Positions 30,009 through 39,212 of a stretch of DNA of 64,000 nucleotides are shown here, in pieces. The translations under genes and the position numbers were made by a program. The notes beneath the pieces were generated by a model that searched no databases, had not been told where the DNA came from, and was given only the letters and a program-made list of their open reading frames with translations. Source of the stretch: Mycolicibacterium arabiense (lineage in GTDB: Bacteria; Actinomycetota; Actinomycetes; Mycobacteriales; Mycobacteriaceae); the NCBI RefSeq assembly GCF_010731815.2, contig NZ_AP022593.1:3410001-3474000 (forward strand). The letters run 5' to 3'. Each line of letters opens with the position of its first letter. The stretch's first letter is position 1.

Positions 30009-32165
30009 ATGCTGACCCCGGCCGGCCTGCTGCACCGGGCACGGAGTCGGCTCGCCGAGAAGGACCCCGAGCACGACGCGTTTCGGCGTGCCGTGCGCGC
30101 CGGGATCGTGCTGCCGGTCACGGCGGGCCTCGGCTTCGCTCTCGGAAGCGGTTCGCAGACACCGATGTTCGCGATCTTCGGCACCGTGGCGCTGCTGATC
30201 ACCGTCGACTTCCCCGGCAACCGGGCTGCCCGCGCCGTGGCGTATGGCGGGCTGGCCTTCAACGGCGCGGTGCTCATCACCATCGGGTCGCTGGTGGCGC
30301 CCATCCCGTGGCTCGCGGTCACCACGATGTTCGTGCTCGCCGTGGTGGTGATGTTCTCCGGCGTGCTGTCGGAGATCGTGGCCGCCGGACAGCGCTCGAC
30401 GCTGCTGACGTTCGTGCTGCCGGCCTGCACTCCCCCGGGCCCGATCCCCGACCGCCTCCTCGGCTGGGCCATCGCGCTGTCGGTCGCCGTCCCCGCCGCG
30501 CTGTTCCTGCTCCCACCCCGCCACCACGACGAGCTCCGCCAGCACGCCGCCCAGGTGTGCCGCACGCTGGCCGACCGCCTCGACGGCAATGCGACGGCCG
30601 AGGACGTGTCATCCGCGATGGGCGCGTTGCGGTCGAACTTCCTCGGCGCGGACTTCCGGCCGGTCGGGCTGACCGCGGGCAGCCGGGCGCTGGTGCGCGT
30701 CGTCGACGACCTGCAGTGGCTATCCGACCGCATCACCGACGGCAGCGGCGACCTGCTCGCCCAGATGCGCGGCCCCGTCACGAGGGTCCTGCGCGATGCG
30801 GCGCGGGTCCTGACGACGTCGCCGTCGTCCGGCCGCGACGTCTTCCGCGAGGACCTCGCCAACGGCCTGGCCGCGCAGCGTGAGGTGGCGCAGAGCCGCT
30901 ACCGCGACGACATCGTCGAGATCCTCGGCGAGGCCAGTGACGGCGCCGCGATCGGAGTCGGCAGACGGCTGCTGACGCGTCGCACGATCTCGGCGGCAGT
31001 CGGCGCGACGGGCCGGATCATCGGCATCGCCGCGGCAGCGGACGCCCGCCCGGTGTGGGCGCGGGTGCTGGGCCGACGACTGCCGAGAACCGGCGCCGCC
31101 GACCGCGTGCTCTCGGAGTCCGAGGCGCTGGCCTACCTGACCACAGGGTTCGTCGCCACGCGCGCGGTCGTGGTCCGCAACAGCCTGCGGACCGGCCTCG
31201 GGTTGGCGCTCGCGGTCGCCGTCACCCACGTCTTCCCCGTCGAGCACGGCTTCTGGGTGGTGCTGGGCGCGATGTCGGTCCTGCGCAGCAGCGCGCTCAC
31301 CACCGGCACGCGAGTGGTGCGCGCAGTGGCGGGCACGGTGCTGGGCTTCCTGATCGGCATCGCGTTCATCGAACTGCTGGGCGTCGAACCGGTGGTGATG
31401 TGGCTCGCGCTGCCGATCGTCGCGTTCGGATCGGCCTACGTGCCCGAGGTGGCGTCGTTCGTCGCCGGGCAGGCGATGTTCACGATGATGGTGCTGATCA
31501 TCTTCAACCTGATCGTGCCGACGGGGTGGAGCGTCGGGCTCATCCGCGTCGAGGACGTCGTGGTGGGTGCGCTGGTGGGCGTCGTGGTGTCGGTGCTGCT
31601 GTGGCCGCGCGGCGCGGCGGCGTCGGTGTCACGGGCGGTCGACGCGGCGCTCGCGGTCGGCACCACGTACCTCACCGCGGCCGTGCGCCGCGTCACCCGA
31701 GGCGCCGACGAAGCCGCCAACGATCGGGTGTTCGCACTCGGCCACGACGCGATGACGGCGGGACGAACCCTCGATGACGCCGTGCGGCAATACCTTTCGG
31801 AGAGCGGCGGGTCCACCGACGGCAGGGCACCGGTGGTCCGGGCGGCCAACCGGGCGATCCGGCTGCGCAACGCCGCGGAGTTGATCGCCGACGTCGTCCC
31901 ACCGCCGCTGGCCGCCTACCCGCGGGTGCGCGACATCCTCGAGGCCCACACCGCCGCGGTGTGCGAGCGGCTCACCGGCACCCCGGGCCGCGACCACGCG
32001 CCGATCAGCGACGACTTCGTGCTGGCCCTGCGCGCCGAGGCGTCCGGCGAAGCGCTGTCGGTGTCGGCGGCGCTACCCCTGGTCGCCGTCGCGGCCAATC
32101 TCGGCGAGCTGGAGCTGCTCTACGCCGCACCACCCGAGCGATTTGTGCACCCGGAGGCGCGGTGA
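30009..32165 (+). CDS. FUSC-family membrane protein
   Basis: A 718-residue protein with two membrane blocks. The first is about residues 30-165 (LPVTAGLGFALGSG, FGTVALLITVDFPGNRAARA, AIALSVAVPAALFLLPP); the second is about 390-525 (GLGLALAVAVTHVFPVEHGF, VLGAMSVLRSSALTTGTRVV, VGALVGVVVSVLLWPRGAA). Each block is followed by a helical cytosolic region. This duplicated layout, with FWVVLGAMSVLRSS and the GT-R-A-GT segment, belongs to the FUSC/aromatic acid exporter family. Its substrate is unknown. The preceding TetR gene suggests inducible efflux. The stop codon sits inside the left arm and loop of a terminator-like hairpin. Confidence 0.85.
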   Translation: MLTPAGLLHRARSRLAEKDPEHDAFRRAVRAGIVLPVTAGLGFALGSGSQTPMFAIFGTVALLITVDFPGNRAARAVAYGGLAFNGAVLITIGSLVAPIPWLAVTTMFVLAVVVMFSGVLSEIVAAGQRSTLLTFVLPACTPPGPIPDRLLGWAIALSVAVPAALFLLPPRHHDELRQHAAQVCRTLADRLDGNATAEDVSSAMGALRSNFLGADFRPVGLTAGSRALVRVVDDLQWLSDRITDGSGDLLAQMRGPVTRVLRDAARVLTTSPSSGRDVFREDLANGLAAQREVAQSRYRDDIVEILGEASDGAAIGVGRRLLTRRTISAAVGATGRIIGIAAAADARPVWARVLGRRLPRTGAADRVLSESEALAYLTTGFVATRAVVVRNSLRTGLGLALAVAVTHVFPVEHGFWVVLGAMSVLRSSALTTGTRVVRAVAGTVLGFLIGIAFIELLGVEPVVMWLALPIVAFGSAYVPEVASFVAGQAMFTMMVLIIFNLIVPTGWSVGLIRVEDVVVGALVGVVVSVLLWPRGAAASVSRAVDAALAVGTTYLTAAVRRVTRGADEAANDRVFALGHDAMTAGRTLDDAVRQYLSESGGSTDGRAPVVRAANRAIRLRNAAELIADVVPPPLAAYPRVRDILEAHTAAVCERLTGTPGRDHAPISDDFVLALRAEASGEALSVSAALPLVAVAANLGELELLYAAPPERFVHPEAR

Positions 32166-32188
32166 GCGCGCTCGCGGGTGCACAAATC
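32140..32188. terminator. hairpin between convergent FUSC and pirin genes
   Basis: GATTTGTGCACCCG at 32140-32153 and its exact reverse complement at 32175-32188 form a 14-bp stem around a GC-rich 21-nt loop. It overlaps the last codons of the FUSC gene and ends 2 bp before the pirin stop. The placement between convergent genes suits a bidirectional terminator, although there is no long T tract on either side. Confidence 0.65.
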
Positions 32189-32189
32189 A

Positions 32190-33161
32190 CTAGGAATTGG
32201 AGTGCGGACGCAGGGCGTTCGGCGGGATCGACCCGAACCGGCCTGCGTTGAAGTCGTCCATCGCCTCGATGATCTCCGACTTGGAGTTCATGACGAACGG
32301 GCCGTACTGGAACACGGGCTCGCGGATCGGCTTGCCGCCGAGCAGCAGCACCTCGAGCGCGGGCCGGTTGGAGTCCTGGCTTCCGCCCGCGTCGACGGTG
32401 ATGCGGTCACCCGGCCCGAACACGGCCAGCTGGCCCTGCTCGATGGAACGGCCGACGGGGCCGACGGACCCACGACCGGACAGCACGTAGACCAGCGCGT
32501 TGAAGTCGCGGTTCCACGGCAGGTTCAGCCGCGCACCGGGCTCGATCGTGGCGTGCGCCAACGTGATCGGCGTGTGGGTCGCGCCGGGGCCTGCCTGGCC
32601 GTCGACGTCACCGGCGATGATGCGCACCAGCGCACCGCCGTCGTTGGAGGCGAGCAGCTTGACCTCGCCGCCCTCGATCGACTGGTACTTCGGCGCCGCG
32701 AACTTGTCCTTCTTGGGCAGGTTCACCCACAGCTGGACGCCGTGGAAGACGCCGCCGCTCTCGACGAGTTCGGCGGGCGGGGTCTCGATGTGCAGGATGC
32801 CCGAGCCCGCGGTCATCCACTGCGTGGCGCCGTCGGTGATGAGGCCGCCGCCGCCGTGTGAATCCTGGTGGGCGAAGCGGCCGTCGATCATGTAGGTGAC
32901 GGTCTCGAAGCCGCGGTGTGGGTGCCAGTCGGTGCCGCGGGGTTCACCGGGCTGGTATTCGATCTCGCCCATCTGGTCCATGTGGATGAACGGGTCGAGT
33001 GCCGCGGCGCTGACTCCGCCGAAGGCGCGTACGACGGGAAAGCCCTCGCCCTCGTAGCCGCGCGGGCCGGTCGTGATCGAGCGCACGGGGCGCTCGGTGT
33101 CCGACGGTGCCGGCGCGGTGACGCGGGGCAGGGTGAGCGTGTCGGCGGTGATGGCGGGCAT
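32190..33161 (-). CDS. pirin-family cupin protein
   Basis: A 323-residue double cupin. The N-terminal metal cupin has DWHPHRGFETVTYMIDG with a third His in HIETPPAELVESGG, and DPFIHMDQMGEIEYQPGE is the pirin signature. Bacterial pirins include quercetin 2,3-dioxygenases and redox-sensing partners of enzymes; which role applies here cannot be read. A GAGGAGG ribosome site precedes the ATG. A 14-bp perfect palindrome lies about 40 bp upstream beside a TATA-like -10, so the gene is probably repressed by a dimeric regulator. Confidence 0.9.
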   Translation of the reverse strand: MPAITADTLTLPRVTAPAPSDTERPVRSITTGPRGYEGEGFPVVRAFGGVSAAALDPFIHMDQMGEIEYQPGEPRGTDWHPHRGFETVTYMIDGRFAHQDSHGGGGLITDGATQWMTAGSGILHIETPPAELVESGGVFHGVQLWVNLPKKDKFAAPKYQSIEGGEVKLLASNDGGALVRIIAGDVDGQAGPGATHTPITLAHATIEPGARLNLPWNRDFNALVYVLSGRGSVGPVGRSIEQGQLAVFGPGDRITVDAGGSQDSNRPALEVLLLGGKPIREPVFQYGPFVMNSKSEIIEAMDDFNAGRFGSIPPNALRPHSNS

Positions 33162-33189
33162 CGGTACCTCCTCGATAGGGAACTACCGC

Positions 33190-33210
33190 ATATAACCGGA
33201 CCGCGGTCCG
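33190..33210 (-). promoter_or_regulatory. pirin promoter with 14-bp operator palindrome
   Basis: CGGACCGCGGTCCG at 33197-33210 is a perfect palindrome. Reading towards pirin (minus strand) it is followed at once by GTTATAT, a likely -10 element at about 33190-33195, and the start codon lies 28 bp further on. A repressor bound at the palindrome would block RNA polymerase. Which regulator binds is unknown; TetR or MarR types are candidates. Confidence 0.55.
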
Positions 33211-33224
33211 ATTGATTCCGGCAC

Positions 33225-34925
33225 TCAGGCTAGCTCGGCCAGCGCCGCGGCCCGTGCCTCGGCCGCGGTCGCGGTGTTCAGCGCCGCCTCGGCCGCCGCC
33301 TGGCACTGCGCCAGCGTGACCTGGCCGAGCTTGGCGCCCACCGCCGAGATCGCCGCCGCGGCCGCCGACAGCGACGAGACGCCAAGGCCGACGAGCACGC
33401 ACGCCAGCACGGGATCGGCGGCAGCCTCACCGCACACGCCGACGGGCTTGCTCGCCGCCGCGCCGGCACGCGTCGCCATGGCGACCAGCGCGAGGACCGC
33501 GGGCTGCCACGGATCGGTGAGCGTCGCCAGTTCGGCGGACATCCGGTCGGCGGCCATCGTGTATTGCGTCAGGTCGTTGGTGCCGATGGACAGGAAGTCG
33601 ACGTGCTCGAGGATGCGGTCGGCCAGCAACGCCGCGGCGGGCACCTCGATCATCACACCAGGCGTCAGGCCCATCGACCGCGCCTCGTCGGCGAAGGCCT
33701 TCGCTTCGGCGGCGGTCGCGATCATCGGCGCCATGACCCACGGCGACGTGCCGGTGTTGCGCGCGGCGTCGGCGATGCCCTGGAGCTGACGGGTGACCAT
33801 CGCTGGGTTGCCGAACGCGATCCGGATGCCGCGCACGCCGAGCGCCGGGTTGGCCTCGTCGGGGTGACCGGCGAACTTGAGCGGTTTGTCGGAGCCTGCG
33901 TCGAGCGTGCGGACGACGACCTTGCGGTCACCGAACGCCGCCAGCACCTGCCCGTAGATCTCCGCCTGCTCGTCGACGGTGGGTTCGGTGTCGCGGTTGA
34001 GGAAGCACAGTTCGGTGCGGAACAGGCCGACGCCCTCGGCAGGCGTCTCGGCCGCTGCGCGCGCGGCGGCGCCGTCCTGCACGTTGGCCAGGATCGCGAC
34101 GGGGTGCCCGTCTGCGGTGGCGCCCGGACCGGCCCACTGCCGAGCCGCCTCGGCGTCGCGCCGGGAGCCCTCGACCGCGCGTGCCGCGACGTCCTCGTCG
34201 GGTGTGACGGTGACGGTGCCGACGGAACCGTCGACCATGATCATCGTCCCGGCGGGCACGTCGTCGAGGCCGTCGACCGCGACGACGCACGGGATGCCGA
34301 GCTGACGGGCGATGATCGCGGTGTGGCTGGTGGGACCCCCGAGCGAGGTGGCCAGACCCACGACGAGTGACGCGTCGAGCCCCGCCGTGTCCACCGGCGC
34401 GAGGTCCTCTGCGCAGAGGATCGACGGGCGATCGGGAACCGGGACGCCAGGCTCGGGCAGGCCACTCAGTTCGGCGATCACGCGGTCGCGGATGTCGCGC
34501 AGATCGGTGACGCGTTCGGCCATCAGGTCGCCGGCCTTGGCGAGCGCATCGGCGATCTTGCCGACGGCGCCCGCGACGGCGCGGGAGGCAGGTGCGCCCG
34601 CGACGATGCGCTTCTCGGCGTCGCGGAGCCAGGCGCGGTCCTGGGCGAGCTGCGCCGTGGTGGCCAGGACCTCCGATGCGACGCCGGTGGCGTGTGCGGC
34701 GCGGGCGCGCAGCCGGTCGGCCACCGCGGCCGACGCGGCCTTGAGCCGCTCGACCTCGGCCGGACGTTCCGACTCCGCGACGTCGGCGACCGGCGTCTCG
34801 TCGAGACTCGGCCGCGCGCCGGGGCGGACCACCGGCGCGTACTGCACACCGCCGACGGCGGGCACACCGTGGAGCACCTGCCCCTGCTGCTGCGGGAGTG
34901 AGGTGGCTGACGTCGTCGTACTCAT
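33225..34925 (-). CDS. ptsI: PTS enzyme I (phosphoenolpyruvate-protein phosphotransferase)
   Basis: A 566-residue soluble enzyme I, which takes phosphate from PEP and passes it to HPr. The phospho-His is His201 in GGPTSHTAIIARQLGIPCVV. The TIM-barrel half carries GVGLFRTELCFLNRDTEP, ALGVRGIRIAF, FLSIGTNDLTQYTMAADR and the catalytic-Cys segment VGVCGEAAADP. The frame is open to 35771, but the start is ATG 34923-34925 (MSTTTSATSL), which gives the usual length and lies beside the divergent regulator. The ribosome site is poor. It is divergent from deoR-fruK-fruA-ptsH and completes the pathway. Confidence 0.95.
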   Translation of the reverse strand: MSTTTSATSLPQQQGQVLHGVPAVGGVQYAPVVRPGARPSLDETPVADVAESERPAEVERLKAASAAVADRLRARAAHATGVASEVLATTAQLAQDRAWLRDAEKRIVAGAPASRAVAGAVGKIADALAKAGDLMAERVTDLRDIRDRVIAELSGLPEPGVPVPDRPSILCAEDLAPVDTAGLDASLVVGLATSLGGPTSHTAIIARQLGIPCVVAVDGLDDVPAGTMIMVDGSVGTVTVTPDEDVAARAVEGSRRDAEAARQWAGPGATADGHPVAILANVQDGAAARAAAETPAEGVGLFRTELCFLNRDTEPTVDEQAEIYGQVLAAFGDRKVVVRTLDAGSDKPLKFAGHPDEANPALGVRGIRIAFGNPAMVTRQLQGIADAARNTGTSPWVMAPMIATAAEAKAFADEARSMGLTPGVMIEVPAAALLADRILEHVDFLSIGTNDLTQYTMAADRMSAELATLTDPWQPAVLALVAMATRAGAAASKPVGVCGEAAADPVLACVLVGLGVSSLSAAAAAISAVGAKLGQVTLAQCQAAAEAALNTATAAEARAAALAELA

Positions 34926-34947
34926 GTGATCGAGGTTACAAGAAATC

Positions 34948-34961
34948 GTTGACAAGTCAAC
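34948..34961. promoter_or_regulatory. GTTGAC-AA-GTCAAC palindrome, candidate PTS regulator site
   Basis: Perfect 6-2-6 inverted repeat in the roughly 100-bp, unusually AT-rich gap between ptsI and the divergent deoR-family gene. Additional CAACA half-sites occur up to about 35000. It is the natural place for the DeoR-type regulator to control both directions. Confidence 0.5.
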
Positions 34962-35027
34962 ACAGACAAGAGTAAAACAACATGTATCAACATTTTGGCG
35001 AACGATAACCCACATGATCGGAGAACG

Positions 35028-35807
35028 ATGTACGCGGAGGAGCGGCAACAGGCCATCGCCGCACTGGTGATGAGCCAGGGTCGCGCATCGGTCGCCGAAC
35101 TCGCGCAGGAGTACGACGTCACCACTGAGACCGTCCGCCGCGACCTGGCCACGCTCGACCGGGCGGGCGTCCTGCGCCGGGTGCACGGTGGCGCCGTTCC
35201 CGTCCGCGCACTGCACCTCGTGGAGGCCGGCGTCGGCGAGCGGGAGTCGACCCGCGCCGACCACAAGGACGCCATCGCCGCCGCCGCGACCGAGTTCTTC
35301 CCCCTCAGCGGTGCCACGGTGCTGCTCGATGCGGGGACGACGACGGCGCGCATCGCCGCACACCTTCCCACCGACCGCGACCTCGTCGTCGTCACGAACT
35401 CGGTGCCCATCGCGGCCCGGCTGGCCGCGATGCCGACGGTGACGCTGCAACTCCTCGGCGGACGGGTTCGCGGCGTCACCCAGGCCGCGGTCGGCGAGCA
35501 GGCGTTGCGGGTACTCGACACCATCCGGGTCGACATCGCGTTCATCGGCACCAATGCCATCAGTGCCCGCCACGGCCTGTCCACCCCGGACAGTGAGGAG
35601 GCCGCCGTGAAGCGGGCCATGGTGCGCAGCGCGAACTACGTGGTGGTCGCAGCCGATTCCAGCAAGGTCGGTCGCGAGGACTTCGTCAGTTTCGCGCCCA
35701 TCACCGACGTCGACACCCTCATCACCGACACCGAGATCAGCGACGACGACCGTCGGTCGCTCACCGAGCACGGCGTCGAGGTCGTCCAGGCAGGAGCCAC
35801 GACGTGA
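35028..35807 (+). CDS. DeoR-family regulator of the fructose PTS
   Basis: A 259-residue DeoR-type repressor. Its N-terminal winged helix is MYAEERQQAIAALVMSQGRA, SVAELAQEYDVTTETVRRDL and GVLRRVHGGAV, the DeoR signature. The C-terminal ISOCOT-fold sensor has LLDAGTTTARIAAHL and IGTNAISARHGLSTPD. DeoR proteins in this context usually respond to fructose 1-phosphate. ATG 35028 is chosen because it starts at the usual residue and GGAG lies just upstream. Its stop overlaps the fruK GTG, so regulator and kinase are translationally coupled. Confidence 0.92.
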   Translation: MYAEERQQAIAALVMSQGRASVAELAQEYDVTTETVRRDLATLDRAGVLRRVHGGAVPVRALHLVEAGVGERESTRADHKDAIAAAATEFFPLSGATVLLDAGTTTARIAAHLPTDRDLVVVTNSVPIAARLAAMPTVTLQLLGGRVRGVTQAAVGEQALRVLDTIRVDIAFIGTNAISARHGLSTPDSEEAAVKRAMVRSANYVVVAADSSKVGREDFVSFAPITDVDTLITDTEISDDDRRSLTEHGVEVVQAGATT

Positions 35808-36781
35808 TCGTCACAGTCACACCCAACCCCAGCATCGACCGCACCGTCACGCTGGCCGCCCCGCTCGCCCGCGGCGCCGTGCAGCGCGTCACCTCGGCCA
35901 CCTCCGAACCGGGCGGAAAGGGCGTCAACGTCGCGCGGGCGCTCGTGCTCGCCGGGGTCGACGCCGTCGCCATCCTGCCCGCAGGCGACGACGACCCGAT
36001 GATCGCGGCGCTGCGCGCCAGCGGAGTGGCGTTCCGCGGGGTTCCGGTCAGCGGCGCGGTCCGCACCAACGTCGCGATCACCGAACCGGACGGGACGACC
36101 ACCAAGCTCAACGAGCCTGGCGCGACGCTCGATGGCGCGGCGCGTGCCGCTCTCACCCGGTCGGTACTCTCCGCAGCCGCCGACGCGGCGTGGGTGGTGC
36201 TGTCCGGCTCGCTGCCGCCAGGATTGCCCGACGATTGGTACGCCGAGGTGGCGGCAAGCCTGCGGGCGTCGGCGTGCAAGGTGGCCATCGACACCTCCGA
36301 GCGCCCGCTCGCCGCGCTGGCGGCGTCGTTCGACATGGCCGCACCCGACGTCATCAAGCCCAATGCCGAGGAACTCGCCAGCCTGGTGGGCGCCGACCCG
36401 TTGCACCTCGAGAGTGCTGCGGCCGCGGGCGATCCCGAGCCCGTCGTCTCGGCTGCCCGTGAGGTCATCGCCCGTGGGGCGCGCACCGTGCTCGTCACCC
36501 TGGGTGCGGCGGGGGCGGTACTGGTCGACGAGACGGGGAGCTGGATGGCCACCCCGCCGCCGATCGTCCCGCGCAGCACCGTCGGCGCCGGCGACAGCTC
36601 GCTGGCCGGTTACCTGCGCGCCGAAGTCGGTGGGGCGCAGCCGCCACAGCGCCTTCGAATGGCGGTGGCCTACGGCAGCGCAGCTGCCGCGCTACCCGGG
36701 TCGGCGCTGCCGTCACCGGACCAGATCGACCTCGATGCCGTTCGGGTGTATGCGCTTACGCCCGCGTCCGCCCGTCCATAG
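35804..36781 (+). CDS. fruK: 1-phosphofructokinase
   Basis: A 325-residue PfkB-family kinase that converts fructose 1-phosphate to fructose 1,6-bisphosphate with ATP. It has the N-terminal VTVTPNPSIDRTVTL, GGKGVNVARALVLAG, and the C-terminal ATP/anion-hole motif STVGAGDSSLAGY with catalytic base Asp264. The N-terminal pattern distinguishes FruK from ribokinase. GTG start, overlapping the regulator's stop by 4 bp. It lies between the regulator and the EIIABC gene, the standard fru operon order. Confidence 0.94.
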   Translation: MIVTVTPNPSIDRTVTLAAPLARGAVQRVTSATSEPGGKGVNVARALVLAGVDAVAILPAGDDDPMIAALRASGVAFRGVPVSGAVRTNVAITEPDGTTTKLNEPGATLDGAARAALTRSVLSAAADAAWVVLSGSLPPGLPDDWYAEVAASLRASACKVAIDTSERPLAALAASFDMAAPDVIKPNAEELASLVGADPLHLESAAAAGDPEPVVSAAREVIARGARTVLVTLGAAGAVLVDETGSWMATPPPIVPRSTVGAGDSSLAGYLRAEVGGAQPPQRLRMAVAYGSAAAALPGSALPSPDQIDLDAVRVYALTPASARP

Positions 36782-36851
36782 CGCCCCTCCATAGCCCCCG
36801 TCCTCAACCCCATGACCACTCGCACCATCTTGACTACGAGGAAGTAGCGAC

Positions 36852-38888
36852 ATGCCCATCATCACCACAGACCTGGTCGCGCTCGACGTCGACGCCGGCG
36901 GCGACAAGGAGTCGGTCATCCGGCTGCTCGCCGGTCGGCTCGCCGACGCCGGCCGAGCCACCGACCGCGACGGGTTGATCGCTGCGGCGATGGCCCGCGA
37001 GGCGCAGTCCGCCACGGGCTTGCCGGGCGGCATCGCGATCCCGCACTGCCGCTCGCCGCACGTCGACGAGGCGACGATCGGGTTCGCCCGCCTGTCGCCC
37101 AAGGTCGACTTCGGCGCCCCCGACGGTCCCGCCGACCTGGCGTTCCTCATCGCCGCGCCGGAAGCCGGTGGCTCCCAGCACATGAAGCTGCTGTCCAGCC
37201 TGGCGCGGGCGCTGGTGCGCAAGGACTTCGTCGCGTCGCTGCGCGCGGCGTCGTCCGACGCGGAGATCGTCGAACTGGTCGAGGGAGTGGTCAGTCCTGC
37301 GCCTGCGAATCCCGCTGCGGCCAAGCCCGCTGCGGCTCCGGCCGCGGCACCGGTCGACGAGAGGCCAGCCGAGGCAGTCCGCACGCTGGTCGCGATCACC
37401 GCCTGCCCGACCGGCATCGCCCACACCTACATGGCCGCCGACTCACTGGTCGCCGCCGCCAAGGAGGCGGGTGTCACGCTGCACGTCGAGACGCAGGGGT
37501 CATCGGGCAGCACGCCGCTGTCGGCCGAGACCATCGCCGCCGCCGACGCCGTCATCTTCGCCACCGACGTCGGCGTCAAGGACCGTTCGCGGTTCGCCGG
37601 CAAGCCCGTCATCGCCTCGGGCGTCAAGCGCGCCATCAACGAGCCGGCCAAGATGATCTCCGAAGCCCTCAGCGCCGCAACCAATCCCAACGCTGCGCGC
37701 GTCGAGGGCTCGGCTGGTGCGTCGGCATCCTCGAGCGGCCCGGCGTCGGGAGGCGTCGGCTGGGGTACGCGGACCCGGCAGATCCTGCTCACGGGCGTGA
37801 GCTACATGATCCCGTTCGTCGCGGCGGGCGGTCTGCTCATCGCGCTCGGGTTCCTGCTGGCGGGCTACGACATCGCCAACACCCCCGATGGCGAGACGAA
37901 GAGCCTCGGCAACATCATCGCCGCGGGCAACTCGCTGACGAACCTCCCCAGCGGCGGGCTGACCCAGTACCTCGGCGCGGTGTTGTTCACCCTCGGCGGG
38001 CTAGCGTTCGGCTTCCTGGTGCCCGCGCTCGCGGGTTACATATCGTTCGCGATAGCCGACCGGCCCGGCATCGCACCAGGTTTCACCGCAGGTGCCGTGG
38101 CCGTGTTCGTCGGCGGCGGCTTCATCGGCGGCATCGTCGGCGGTTTGATCGCCGGCTTCACCGCTCTATGGATCAGCAAGATCAACGTGCCGAAGTGGGC
38201 GCGCGGCCTCATGCCGGTGGTCATCATCCCGCTGGGCGCCTCGCTGGTCGTCGGCCTGCTGATGTTCCTGCTGCTCGGCCGTCCCCTGGCCGCCATCACC
38301 TCCGGCCTGACGAATTGGCTCGGCGGCCTCTCCGGCAGCTCGGTGATCCTGCTGGGCGTCATCCTCGGACTGATGATGTGCTTCGACCTGGGCGGCCCGG
38401 TGAACAAGGCGGCGTACGCCTTCGCCACTGCCGGCCTCAACGTCGCCGACCCGGCGTCGCTTCGCATCATGGCTGCGGTGATGGCCGCGGGCATGGTGCC
38501 GCCCTTGGCGATGGCGCTCGCATCGACGCTGCGGCCCAAGCTGTTCACCGAGCCGGAGCGTGAGAACGGCCGCGCCGCATGGCTGCTCGGCGCTTCGTTC
38601 ATCTCCGAGGGCGCCATCCCGTTCGCCGCGGCCGACCCGCTGCGCGTCATCCCGTCGATGATGGCCGGCGGTGCGCTCACCGGCGGGCTCATCATGGCCT
38701 TCGACGTGACGCTCAAGGCACCGCACGGCGGCATCTTCGTGTTCTTCGCGATCGGCAACCTGGTGTGGTTCCTCCTCGCCCTGGCCGTCGGCACGGCAGT
38801 CGGCGCCGTCGCGGTGATCACCGCCAAGCAGTTCGCCAGCAAGAAGGACACTCCCGCAGAGTCCAGCCCCGCGCTGGCCAACGCCTGA
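36852..38888 (+). CDS. fruA: fructose PTS permease EIIABC
   Basis: A 678-residue fused permease that takes up fructose as fructose 1-phosphate. EIIA is residues 1-145, with phospho-His65 in GIAIPHCRSPHVDEATIGF. EIIB follows an Ala/Pro linker, with Cys185 in VAITACPTGIAHTYMAAD. EIIC runs from about 310 to the end, with multiple helices and FDLGGPVNKAAYAFA and EGAIPFAAADPLRVIP. All three parts look intact. A GAGGAAG ribosome site lies before the ATG. It is followed by ptsH. Confidence 0.95.
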   Translation: MPIITTDLVALDVDAGGDKESVIRLLAGRLADAGRATDRDGLIAAAMAREAQSATGLPGGIAIPHCRSPHVDEATIGFARLSPKVDFGAPDGPADLAFLIAAPEAGGSQHMKLLSSLARALVRKDFVASLRAASSDAEIVELVEGVVSPAPANPAAAKPAAAPAAAPVDERPAEAVRTLVAITACPTGIAHTYMAADSLVAAAKEAGVTLHVETQGSSGSTPLSAETIAAADAVIFATDVGVKDRSRFAGKPVIASGVKRAINEPAKMISEALSAATNPNAARVEGSAGASASSSGPASGGVGWGTRTRQILLTGVSYMIPFVAAGGLLIALGFLLAGYDIANTPDGETKSLGNIIAAGNSLTNLPSGGLTQYLGAVLFTLGGLAFGFLVPALAGYISFAIADRPGIAPGFTAGAVAVFVGGGFIGGIVGGLIAGFTALWISKINVPKWARGLMPVVIIPLGASLVVGLLMFLLLGRPLAAITSGLTNWLGGLSGSSVILLGVILGLMMCFDLGGPVNKAAYAFATAGLNVADPASLRIMAAVMAAGMVPPLAMALASTLRPKLFTEPERENGRAAWLLGASFISEGAIPFAAADPLRVIPSMMAGGALTGGLIMAFDVTLKAPHGGIFVFFAIGNLVWFLLALAVGTAVGAVAVITAKQFASKKDTPAESSPALANA

Positions 38889-38932
38889 CATCAACCCACC
38901 CACTGCTCAACCCACACCACAGAGGAGACACC

Positions 38933-39190
38933 ATGCCCAGCAAGACCGTCGTCGTCGGATCGTCCATCGGCCTGCACGCCCGGCCGGCCGCGATCATCGC
39001 CGAAGCCGTCGTCGCCTCCGGAGCCGAGGTCACCCTCGCCACCGCAGGCGAGGAGCCGGTGGACGCCGGATCGGCGCTGATGATCATGACCCTCGGCGCC
39101 GGCAACGGCGACCAGGTCACTGTGGAATCCGACGACGAGGCAGCCCTGAGCACGGTCGCAGACCTCGTCGCCAAGGATCTCGACGCCTGA
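38933..39190 (+). CDS. ptsH: phosphocarrier protein HPr
   Basis: An 85-residue HPr that carries phosphate from enzyme I to EIIA. The phospho-His is His15 in SIGLHARPAAIIAEA, and the second conserved region is VDAGSALMIMTLGAGNGDQV with Ser47 at the position that HPr kinase modifies in Firmicutes. Excellent AGAGGAG ribosome site at 38921-38927. It is the last gene of the operon and is followed by a strong terminator. Confidence 0.95.
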   Translation: MPSKTVVVGSSIGLHARPAAIIAEAVVASGAEVTLATAGEEPVDAGSALMIMTLGAGNGDQVTVESDDEAALSTVADLVAKDLDA

Positions 39191-39212
39191 CCTTGATTAG
39201 CTGATACACGGA

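Noticed and set aside
34926..35771. N-terminal extension of ptsI by 282 codons
   Set aside because: The open frame continues through the divergent regulator, but enzyme I is complete from 34925 and the extension is antisense to deoR.
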